Source: Spongospora subterranea f. sp. subterranea (taxonomy: Eukaryota; Endomyxa: Phytomyxea; Phytomyxea; Plasmodiophorida). Taken from it: a stretch of DNA of 64,000 nt. Every line of letters begins with the position of its first letter. The first letter of the stretch is position 1. Below the pieces are notes generated by a model. The model did not search any database. It saw nothing but the letters and a program-made list of their open reading frames with translations, and had not been told where the DNA came from. The stretch is from contig JAUGWO010000190.1 of NCBI GenBank assembly GCA_049724395.1, positions 1 to 64,000 on the forward strand. Direction: 5' to 3'. Both the position numbers and the translations under genes were made by a program. Shown piece by piece: positions 1 through 10,688 of this stretch.

Positions 1-1727
1 ATCTTACCAGGTGCTGCAGGGCCCTGGAGTTTGGGGAAATTGAGAGGGTACCGATGCCAAGTTTGCAACAAATACAGAATGTTGTGAAAAGGATTCGGTT
101 ACAAGAAGGCCATACGAACACTACTGATGTGGTTCTAGCAAAAATTGTCAGCCTTAAAATCGCTGACAACTGGGATACTCTGAATGATGACCAGCCTTTT
201 GCGTTCGGCTATGGTGAGCGCGAAGGTCTAATCTCAATTGGCGTTGGGTCAGATGCAGACCCGTTTCGGATATGTTAGGTTAGCTCTTTGGATTAAACAC
301 TGGATATTGATAGAATCTTGGCAGGTCTGACATGTAAAGGTCTACTCGGTGCCTTTGTTATGGTGAATGAACGGCACCCGGAGATCAAGGTTATTTGCCA
401 CATTGATACGACATTCAAAACGAACAGGAATGCGTACCCACTGTTTGTTGTTGGATACTCGGATTTTTCCGGCAAATTTCATTTGCTAGCTTTAAGTCTC
501 TGCTCCCAAAGGCGACAAGCCGATTGTGAATATGTTCTTCAATGCATCAAAACACTCTTTGACGAGCATTACAATTTCGACTTCAGTCCAGATTTCTTGA
601 TGGCTGACGCTGACGCTGCTCAATATAACGCGCTCAACAGTGTCTTGCCTGATTGCACGTACCTAATGTGCTTCTTTCATGTGCTGAAGAATGTAAGACT
701 TTGATATCTTATCACCCTTCTCAATTAACACTGTTCCAATCAGTGCTGGGATCGCCGAGATGGTATTCGTTACCCAGAATGGAAAGTCATCTCACATGAT
801 ATCTACTCCATGCATTTGGCCGCCAGTGAGTTTGAATTCATTCAAACCTCCGACACGATTCTAGCTCGCTGGTGCAGTGATACCAGTTCTCCTGCAGTCC
901 AGCGGTTTGCTGCATATTTTGAGGATCAATGGCTGACAGAACGGTTTTCGAAGTGGTCTATTCACTGGACCGAGCAAGGACGGGCAACGACAAATAATCC
1001 CAATGAAGGTTTCAATGCCCGAATTAAAGAGGTAACCCGTACCAAAGCCTCAAATTAGTTTCTTCCATTAATGAATGAATAGTGTCTGGGTCGTCGCCGA
1101 TTGCATATTTGTCCTTTAATTGATGAACTCGCCAAGTTGATAGAATCGGAGAGTGAATGCGTCCGTACCTTCAACGTCATCCCTTTGGCATCAGAACGTC
1201 TCATTCAACGCTATAATAAGTTTAAAGCAAGCGGTTTGCTGAATGCACGTTCAGTTAACGCAGAAGAGGTCTTAGTAATCCAAGCTGAGCATCCGGTGAT
1301 CGATAACAACGGAGTTCAGGATGATTGTGACTTTCACGTTGTCCACAAAGATATTATTAATCATAATTATCTTCGGATGGAACGGCTACACATGCCACCC
1401 ATTGGTTGGCTGATTGTCCTTGAACAACAGCAATGCTCCTGTCAATATTTTTCCAAGTTTGGGATATGCGTCCATGTTATCCATGCGTGCCAGCATGCGG
1501 GAAGACAAATACCTGGAATGCCAGCACCCGTGCAGCGTCTAGTTAACCGGTCTGCGAACGTTCGCAGACGACACCGCGGTCGCGTTCACAGAAATATCAA
1601 TGGTCGAGGACGAGGTCGGGGTAATCCCGTTCCCGGAAGAGCACCAATTGGTCACCGCCTTCGTCCTGGTCGAGCCGCTGGTCCAGGGAGGGGCAGATTG
1701 GCGGGCCCGGCCCTCGAGCTTGATTGA
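1..1727 (+). CDS. MULE-type (Mutator-like) transposase, 5' end outside the window
   Basis: DDE transposase of a Mutator-like DNA transposon. Reading frames join across three short GT-AG introns, about 274-324, 692-743 and 1032-1082; the joined frame stays open. After the first intron comes the MULE core: a first catalytic Asp in the block HIDTTFKTN, then MADADAAQ with the second Asp, then the CFFHVLKN block. A TNNPNEGFNARIK block follows after the second intron. The last exon (from 1083) holds a SWIM zinc finger of CxC...CxH form (CSCQYFSKFGICVH) and ends in an Arg-Gly-rich tail. The frame is open to the left window edge, so the N-terminal zinc finger is missing only because of the window. 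Nothing visible breaks the gene. Terminal inverted repeats were not delimited. Confidence 0.87.
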
Positions 1728-1975
1728 TACATATAAATAAAATATGTGCTAAATATCCTTAAAATTTATAAATTATTATTCCCTTTTCGACGATGTTCGG
1801 TATCTGCGAACGTTCGCAGACCGGTTAACTAGACGCTGCACGGGTGCTGGCATTTCAGGTATTGGTCTTCCCGCATGCTGGCACGCATGGATAACATGGA
1901 CGCATATCCCAAACTTGGAGAAATATTGACAGGAGCATTGCTGTTGTTCAAGGACAATCAGCCAACCAATGGGTG
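1396..1975. repeat. Inverted duplication of the MULE SWIM-finger coding segment
   Basis: Bases 1396-1568 of the transposase gene recur in reverse complement at 1803-1975. By eye the two 173-bp arms differ at only about 3 positions. The spacer is 234 bp and contains the transposase stop codon. Both arms end in the 18-bp palindrome TCTGCGAACGTTCGCAGA. A transcript reading through the stop would fold into a long hairpin. Confidence 0.95.
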
Positions 1976-3162
1976 TTTCGCTAGCACAACATCAGTAGTG
2001 TTAACATGACCTTCTTGTCCGAATTCGTTTCACAACATTCCCGTTTCGACAATGTTCGGTAATGAATAATACGAAGGTGTGCAAAACGATTGGAAAAGCA
2101 GTAAACCTTGACATTAGGTGTCGATGACCCTATTCTGGTCGTTGGTGATCCAATTTCAGGTTGTGTAGAACTCATAAGAGGTTGGGTTGCCCAGAAATAA
2201 CAGTGGTCGGGACCTAACTTTACGCATATTCTGGTTTGGGTGTTCATAACCCAATTCTTGGTTGTTCATAATCCTATATGTGGTTGGTCATGACCTCAAA
2301 CATGGTTGCTGTACGCACATTTTAGGGTGCTCGCAACCCGGACTCCTCTTCGATAAACGACATTTAGCAGGTCCACGAATATATACGGATCGTTTTTGGA
2401 TATACCTCGCGGTGGACTTCCGAAGCCTGTTTCTATAAAAGGCCGCTGGAACATATTTAAGGATAGGGACTGTGAATTTGAGGATTTGCGGTGGAGATGC
2501 TCTAATGTTCCGTAAAGAACGGTATCACTTGTGGGGGTCGGGCAGCACCAGGAATCATTGCTGGTGCTGGAGGTGTGGGCGCGAACCCTGCCACTTTTTT
2601 GGCTAAGGGGTAAACTGGCGACGGGCTGATAGCCGGCGCGAACCACGGAGGAGCCCACCAGTGCTCCAGCTGCTTGAGCAACTCACTCTGCGTCGCGGCA
2701 GACTCCTTGACCTAATTATGATCTGAGACGTAAGCACCGTTTGTTAACTTTGACAAAAGGGCGAGCTTTCGCTTTCTCCGAGACTCCCTCTCGATCTGCA
2801 TTTGCATTCGCGTTCATGAACGCAGGAGGTACATACAGGCAAACCTGCCATTTCAAGAATGAAAAAACCTGTATTCACAGAATTCGGTTGGCCCAGTCGG
2901 ATATGCGCGGTCAGCTTTCGTCAGCTGTCGACAATGCGCATGTGTGATACGCCATCGTACTGTACAGAGCTGTGGGGCACACACAGCTCCACTGTGTACA
3001 GAACGACGATGTGAATGGTGTGGTACTGGTAACGTAAGTCCATAGACCATCACGTACATTACACCACCCTCATCTGTTTGTTCATCATTTTCGCTGATCG
3101 AACGTTCTCCATGCAGCGGATTACGGGGAGATAAAGGGAAAGGGCAAGGGGCTGTGTTGGGA
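1976..3162. other. Intergenic, no supported gene
   Basis: About 1.2 kb between the MULE and the RhoGEF gene. Around 2100-2340 there is weak T/G-rich repetition (variants of ggttgttcataacc) that may be a decayed minisatellite. A cysteine-containing open stretch at 2881-3030 ends in a possible donor site (gtaagt) and could be an upstream zinc-finger exon of the RhoGEF gene, but I could not join its phase to the next exon. Confidence 0.5.
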
Positions 3163-4711
3163 ATGGATAATTCCTGCAGCCTATCAGAGCCGCCCAATCG
3201 GGCAGATAACCCAGTAGAGGAGCTCATCACCACAGAACGAAACTATATTAACAAGTCAGTCGCGATTTAATGTACCCCTGGTTATATTCACTTATATCTA
3301 TATTTGTCCTTCAGTTTGAATGCATTCTTCTTTGTCTATGTTAAGGCGATTGAAGCGCAGAATATCGCAGTTATTCCTTCATTTTTGTCGTTGTGTAATA
3401 AACTAGAGGTAGGCTGTACTCTCGATTCCGCCGATAGTGGATTTCCTCACCAAACGACGTTGATCAAGGTCATAAAAGACCTTCATGTTAAATTTTATGA
3501 TGAGCTTTATGCCCATAATGGCGTTGTCAACCTTGGTCAAGGCACTTTAGAGCTGTGCAACTTGTTTACCAGATTTGCACCCTTCTTCCGCATTTATTCA
3601 GGAATCATATCGCACATTGAAACTACTGGCCGAGAAATTATGGAAATATGTTCTGAGTATTCGAGTTTCAAAGCGCTTCTCAAAGAATGCCGACAGGATC
3701 CGCGATGTTTTAGGCACACCATTCACAGTTTTCTAATAATGCCTGTTCAGGTGATTTTTGCTGTTCTGCTATTAATAATCAGGTTCTGAAGCTTTTTTAG
3801 CGCATTCCTAGGTATGCTCTTTTACTGAAAACATTGCTTCATAATACCCCTACCACCAGCATTGAAAGGGTTCAACTCGAAAAAACTGTTTCGCTTGTAG
3901 AAGCTGTATTACAACAGGTTGGTGCCTATCAGGTTTCACCGAAACGTCACTCATTCACTTTTTAGATCAACCAAGGAGTCCACGACATCCATTCGAGTGA
4001 AAGTATAATCAAACTACATAAAAAGGTGGGACGAGGTCTGACTTGAACCACACTTTTCACTTACTTATTCGACACGCAGATGCCAAAGACGTTCGATCTT
4101 TTCTCTTATGGGCGCCGTTTTATAATGAAATCGAAAATGGGGTTTCTCCGTGAAAATTGCGTTTACATTTCTGTAACATCGATCCTGTTCAGTGACGCAC
4201 TCGTCATCGTTAAAAAATCCTTTCTCTGTTATAAGATTCTCAAGACCTTTTCTATTTCCACCAAATCTCGTTTTGTCGGTAAGGTCCAGACTAAATTGTG
4301 CGTTGGAAAGCTATTAAAGTTAGCTTCCAGTGAAGGATGTACCTAATTCATTATACGGTAGCAGGCTAGCAGATGGCTCTAGCTCCGATAACCGGATTTT
4401 CATTCAAGATTGCAATGACTTTGCGGTGCTTCAATGCCAAAGTGAGAAGGCGCAACAATCCTGGAAAAAGGCACTGCAGAAAGCCTCTCAGAAAATGCTT
4501 GAAGGCTCGTTTGGGGCAACCCTAATTGCGAGGTCTGATCGCATTTCTGAAAGGTAGTGCGAAATGGTTTTTTTTTTCAAATTTGAATGGACGTTCCCCA
4601 CCTATTAGGGTAGATAATCAACGACATTGCTGTCGGAAATGCTCCTGCGACTCATTTAAGGAGAGCTATTTTCAATCTGGGTGTTGCCTATTTTGTCAAC
4701 ATGAGCATTGA
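3163..4711 (+). CDS. RhoGEF (DH-PH) protein with a C-terminal FYVE-like zinc finger
   Basis: Guanine-nucleotide exchange factor for a Rho-family GTPase, resembling the FGD (FYVE, RhoGEF, PH) class. The DH domain begins with ELITTERNYIN. After an intron (about 3255-3314) it continues to the diagnostic SFLIMPVQ, and after another intron (about 3750-3800) to RIPRYALLLKTLL. Two more introns (about 3919-3965 and 4027-4080) lead to a PH domain (GRRFIMKSK, then FAVLQCQSEKAQQSW). The last exon carries QRHCCRKC and CCLFC, like the second half of a FYVE finger. The start at 3163 is the first ATG in the DH frame, but upstream exons are possible. The gene converges on HAUS6, with 72 bp between stops. DH and PH assignments are strong; the FYVE call is weaker because only half a finger is visible. 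Confidence 0.8.
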
Positions 4712-4783
4712 GATCATCTTTAACAACTGATTTAGCAATAATTTATATGTATAATAGGAATGATACGTTGTTTCTTGTCTTGT

Positions 4784-6754
4784 TTATCTGCCAATTTCAT
4801 TCCGTTTCGGCCGCTGCGGGGTTGGAATGCCTCCAAAGTTCAGCTTCCGTCGATTTTCCTGAACGTTGAGCTAATCAAAATATGGTCTATCAACATGCAC
4901 AGCGATAATTTACAAGTTGCGCCAAATGTGGTTTGGCTGCAAATTTTCTCGCCGATGACGCCAAATTAGTAATCGTTTCCTTTTCTGATAGATCTAAGAC
5001 AGTTTTAGAATCGCAGCTGTCTTTAGTACGGTTTGTAATCTGTATACCTCTATCAAATTTGGATGATTTCAAAGGAGTTTCCTAAAAAAAAGTGAGGGCA
5101 GTAATAATGCAAAATAAGAGTACATCTAACCGAGGGCAGAACGAGTCTGTTCAGAGGTGTCGGCGGGACGAGTTTCATACGGTTGCAGTCAGGAGACGAC
5201 GTTGTGGATGATGTCGCGCCAGGATGAACCGGACTAGCAACAGTAGAAACCTAAAAACGATTTGTTGATCCATACAGGCAATGGCAGTTGTCTAAGAATT
5301 AACCTGGTTCCTTAAGCTGGCGATGGAGGCAGATATTTTTGGAATGAGCTCGGAAATTGTTGATTCGAGATTGCTGGCGTTCTTTAACTGGGATGATGCA
5401 TTCGATACGTTCTGTGCTGCCCATACACAGTCATCCGACAGTTCCTGATAATGAAAGCCTTAGCCTTATTGGATACGACGACTGTGATATGTATAGTCCT
5501 CTACCGTGACTAGAACGCTAACTACATCACGAGAATCACTGCAGCAGGCGAACAGCTTTTCAAAGGAATCCGTGAAATCATCGATAACCTTGATAAGGTC
5601 TTGACAAGCGCCAGATTCAGGTGCGTGATCAAGGGATATCCCTTGCTGATCGGTGCATAAAAGCTGCAATATATCTACATATGACCAAGATGAAGATAGT
5701 TCCAGACAATGTTGATCGACAAACCTTTATCCTCAGTAACTTTACTGACGACGTCCGATATTTCTTCCCAAATGCCTTTCGAGACCTCAATTCGATGGGT
5801 TCTTTCCAAGTTTGCAATTTCAGAGAAACGTTCATCTGCTTTGCTAGAGGTAGCGAAATCACTGACTTTGCTCTTCATTGTGTCCTATTCCAAGTTAGAC
5901 AACAACCTATAGGTTGTCACCGTCTAAATGTACCAGTTCTTGGGAAGAGTGGCGAGCTGCAACTGAAAACTGATCCACCATTTCTTGCAATTTGCCACCC
6001 TCATTGTAAGCACTATGCAATGAATTGGATAAGAGATAGTTTTGATACGCAACTTGCCCCTATCAGAAATAGATCAGCAAAATCACCGATGAACAGAATA
6101 CGCCATCATTTACCTGCAGTGCCACAACATGAGCTGTCAATAAAGGCATTGACATTGATAATGGGTCAGGTGATTGGTAGAGCGTGCAAGGACAGGAATC
6201 GCTGAACTCTCGAGCAAAAACCTGTCTCAGGACGTATTCGGAGAATTTCCAAACAAGATTCACCAATCTATTAGTGGTTGACTTTGAGGGTTTAAATCAA
6301 CAGAAATGAGGATATTATTTACCTAGTTCCGACACCAAAGTTGAGATACGATCGTAATGAGGTTCCGCGCGGTAGTGACCCGTCTTTTTCGAATTCTACG
6401 AGAAGTTGCAATGCGATCGAGAAGAATTCTTGGTCTTGTTTTTGGTCTAAGCTTGGCCAAACCCCAGCGAAATCCTGAAATTCACGACCCCAAATAAGAA
6501 AGAACTCCACAGCTACATAAACACCGTCCACAGACTTTTTTGGCCTTGACTGGATTCAGACGATCGAACAGAAAATATAAAACAATGCTGAGACATTTAG
6601 AATTACTCCCTCGGTTGAACATATCTGGACCGAACAGAATTCCAGTTCGTGATTTCTTCTCAACCGTGAACGGCGAGAACCCGAGCAAACACAGGTTCTG
6701 CCACATGACCTGGGCCGGTGCCGGGCATTGACCGTTGATATCGTCCAGCGCCAT
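4784..6754 (-). CDS. HAUS6: HAUS augmin-like complex subunit 6
   Basis: Augmin binds spindle microtubules and recruits gamma-tubulin for branching nucleation; subunit 6 contacts the recruitment machinery. The first exon (6536-6754) starts with ATG and contains MWQNLCLLGF, a block ending FNRGSNSKC, and LYFLFDRLNP, which match the HAUS6 N-terminal domain. After a 61-bp intron comes DFAGVWPSLDQKQ (the family's CWPPLxKKQ block), then DGSLPRG and LVNLVWKFSEYVL. Later exons encode a helical, coiled-coil-like region, then a Ser/Thr/Pro-rich tail. The best model ends with PTPQRPKRNEIGR and a stop at 4784 after an intron near 4920. An alternative reading without that intron stops at 4890. At least eight short introns are needed. 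The N-terminal domain match is strong. Confidence 0.83.
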
Positions 6755-9700
6755 GGCCGCCGTCCTCCTGATACTCGTGCAGGCGGAAGGATCGCCTTAT
6801 GTCCGGTCGACGTTCCGAACACTCCCCCGTTTACTTGATCAAACAGGTTCAGACCATGATCGTCCTGTTCGTTTATCACTCTCTTCGCACTTTTTTCCCA
6901 CGACGATCGTCAAATCAACCAGATTAACTGATCCATTCAACCAGATGATCTGATCCATTCAACCAGAACGGTCCATTCTCAAAATCAGCGGCACATTATC
7001 TGGAATGCCTCATTGTGATAGTTTATCGCCATCTTGACCATGACGAAGGTCAAAGTGCAATGGGTGGGGACGCCAAACCGTCTCCATTACTCCTTACTCC
7101 ATTAAGCCAGACAACCAACGTCGACAGAACGGTTTTGGTCCAGTGTTTTTTTCGCCACGTCAATTTGAATGTGTCCAGCACCTCACCCTGCAATATGTTC
7201 CTGTCATGGGATCAGGAAAACTGGTGAAATGAGTCAGGGAGCGCGTCAAACCCTTTGAAGGATGGAAAGGCGCCTCAGACGTGGTGTTGATCACTCAAAA
7301 CAACTCATTGATATTGCTCAAGATATCATTCCCCCGACGCCATTCCGTTCTGTCTGTGAACCCATCCAGAACTGGATATCTGGGCAATTCCGATAAGTAA
7401 TCACATGTCATCCTCATCACGACGCCCCGTTTCCCAGGAATCTAAAACCTTGAACACCGCAAAAAAGACAGATTTTTTCCGAATATTCCTGCTACTCCAA
7501 TGGATAGTCAATCACTAATGCTTTACCGGCAATTAGGTGAGAGTTATTCAGTCGGTCAACGGCGGCGAGTTAATGTCAAACCCACAGTTCGACCAAAGGG
7601 GGTAGACGTCTGTACCGATTGTGGAGAATTTGTTTAGAATTATCTGGAAAAATGAAGAAACTTTGTGCTTTTTCAATTAATTTTTCTAAAGTTATGCAGG
7701 TCGCCTACAAGTACAACTTCCAGATTGTTCCCTTCGGTTACGTTCATACAACACTCAATGTACCGTATCTCATTCCGAATTGCGAGAACGACGCATCTTC
7801 ATGCCCTGGTCGTGTTTCGTTCACGTCATTGCCAACAGCTGAAGACGGCAGTAAAACTGGACGTACTGGCCGGCAAAAGGGGCCACTACCTGGCCCTCCA
7901 TTCCGTAAACCCACCGGGGGCTGAACGGCGTAAGCTCTGCAACGGATGAACCGAACACTCGTAGACCGGGCACGAACATTCTTAGCACATGTCGAACGGC
8001 GACCGCAGCACATGTACCCAATCAACTCCCGACAAATGCGAACGTTGGAGGTTTCGGTACGAAATCTGGATGGGAAGGAAACCCTGGGGGCGTGGGCCAA
8101 CGCGACCAGGTACTTGCTGCCACGAGAGAACGACTCGTCTTTTGATTCCTGCTTGTTTGGAAGAGCACATCGAATCATGGTCGGGCGTCCGGCGGATGGT
8201 GCTGCTGCGTATCGCCAACTGGCCCTCATGCTAATCCAGCCAATCCGATCCGTGATTAAGTGATATCGACATATTGACGTTCAGTTGAGTCTTGTGCAAG
8301 ATGTGAGGGCGGCGGATTTTGCAGTTTTGGTCGGGTTGGACCTGAACCAGACAAAATCAGGGGGTTTCGGTTTTGAAGAAAATCATTCTTAAGGTGGAGG
8401 CGTTCCTACCGACTACGCGCCACACAGAAAATCCTGAAATTTCAGCACCTGAACAGTCTCTCGGAATCTCCCTGACCGATTCCAAAACCATCATTGTACC
8501 ACCGGGACAAGGTACACGATTCGTGACTCGGTTAACCATGAATTTGTGTCCTCCAGAAACGGTAGCGCCATTGGGTGCCACTGGGTAAAACGGCACAGGA
8601 TCCAATCCAGAGGCATTGGCCGCCGACCCTATCTCAAACGTCACTGACAATACGACGAACTTCTGAATATCTCTAAAAACCTTCTGGTTCCGTGTGTGCA
8701 ATCGAAGATTATCCAGAGCGGCGACGACATGGGGCCAAAGCAGTGTTTTATGGCTGGACCAAACCACAGTGGACTACCAAATCACAATCTGCCTGTGGCG
8801 ATAGATTCAGGTTGGCCGACTCGGCGTCGGTGCTATGCCCTGACGCTGGTTGACGCTGACATCAGGACGAGCTGCGAGATCCCCCTCCCGACAATAGCAC
8901 CACCTGCCGGCACCGCTCGTGAACCTAACTCGGGATCGGCGTTCGTAATTGCATTTGTGGACGCGGCGGGTAAACCAGACCAATTCAAAACATCAGCTCC
9001 GATTAGACATTTGAAATGTTTCGCGCACGATCTTCGTATTGACAATGCAAATGAAAAAATCAAATCATTGCTTTGGGGAACATGTTTTATTTTGGTGCCG
9101 TTATGTCAGTGGACAACAATCAAGAAGAGGTTTAGACCGATTGATGATAATCTGAAGTTGTCCCCCCCCTCTCTTCCAGAATGATCTCCTCAACAACGGG
9201 CACCGTCCGCCATTTCGTCAATGAGAACGTTCCGTGTTGTGAGGTCGCGCTGAAACACGCGATCGTGTTTGTGTTGGGGATCTGTGGCCCCATATGTCGA
9301 ACGGGGATCACGAGGGCGATCGATATGAATTAGTGGAGACGACCTGATGACGATCCCTGGGAGGAATAAACAAGAAGTGATATCTCTCTAACCGACTTAG
9401 ATCATCAGGCGATAAGTCTCAACCGTCGTCAGCCAGAGAGGTCGTATCCCAGATGAACTGGTGTTCGTCACTGTACAAAGGGGGAAAGGCGCTCAACCGT
9501 CGTTGTGAAGCTGACGAATGGCACAATAATCGCCAACGACAGCATCTGTTCGCGATGCCGTTGCCGACGGGTTCCGACGACCACGTTGGTTGTTCACCCG
9601 ACATGAGAATATCGGGATTGGGCCAGCGTCATCCGTGCTCGGAACCGTGTCAGACGTCGTCGTTATCGGCTTTTCCAAACAATAACGTGGTGTCCCCCAT

Positions 9701-10688
9701 AATCGGCAACAACAAGAACCCAATGGAAAACTGGTCACTATTCGACCGATTTCCCATCAATATCGTGTTTCATTCACATTGCCATCACGAGAATGTATAA
9801 CACCGCATCAGAGCGATGGCCGTTGGACGAGACTCGCTCTCACAAGGTGCTCTTCATCTAGCGTGGCGATTGCGCCTTGTCTCCAGCGGTCCGGGTTTCC
9901 GCCGAGCGTACATCGTCAGCACCCTCATGGCTGCCGTGCTACTTGTATGGCCAGCCTGTAAATCATAAACGCTAGAAGTATTCTCCACGGGATCATCGAG
10001 CAGATCTATGTGTAAAATACACGTCAGAAACCGCTACCTGACGTGTATTTTACATACAGATCTGCTCGATGATCCTGTGGAGAATACTTCTAGCATTTAT
10101 GATTTACAGGCTGGCCATACAAGCAGCACGGCAGCCATGAGGTGATGGCGATCCGAATCGACGAGATACGGGTGTTTCCGGGGGCGAATCCACCCCACGA
10201 TCAACATCTTTTTTATGGCGATAGCCAACGGCAGATACGCTCATCTTCCATTGACTCAACGGAAACTCCACTAATCGAACGCTGTCCCCCCTATGACCAG
10301 CGTCGTCAACGAAAAAACCTGAACAATCCAATGGCGTTAGATTCAACAAGGTTCCCCAACACATCAGTCGATTTCTGACGCCCGCGACAATCTGCACCAT
10401 AGGTCGTTGTTGCGATCGGTTAATCGGAATCAGATCACGAACCGTTATCGCAATCGTTGGTGCCGAATGGAGAAACCAAGATTTCACACGTTGATGGCGG
10501 TTCGGTATCGATTCAAGTCCGTGTGCTGATCCGGATTCCGGAACTCGGTCACGTGTGGCAGAGTGAACGCACCCGGGCTGACGCGCGAGGGCCCCACACA
10601 CACACAGCGCCATCGTTGGTCAAGGGAGGGGCGTGTACGGCGAACCCCCACAACGCACAAACCAACATAGGGAGCGGCGGGATCGTCG
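6755..10688. other. 3.9 kb with no recognised gene
   Basis: Open frames of 70-160 codons occur on both strands (for example 7946-8263 plus, 8357-8767 minus, 8696-9184 plus), but none shows a domain I recognise and no chain of exons in consistent phase could be built. The stretch is somewhat richer in G+C than its surroundings. Apart from the hairpin repeat at 9924-10141 nothing can be named. An intron-rich lineage-specific gene could be hidden here. Confidence 0.5.
9924..10141. repeat. Long hairpin inverted repeat (MITE-like or foldback)
   Basis: Arms at 9924-10027 and 10038-10141 are reverse complements of each other with only about 5 mismatches in 104 bp. The loop is 10 bp (AAACCGCTAC). 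The outer ends read CTCATGGCTGCCGTGCT. No clear target-site duplication was seen. Confidence 0.93.

Noticed and set aside
2296-2658. 120-codon minus-strand frame
   Set aside because: No recognisable domain and no splice-consistent neighbours.
7744-8263. Overlapping frames on both strands as a secreted enzyme
   Set aside because: Short resemblance to acid phosphatase-like sequence was considered, but no catalytic motif is present.
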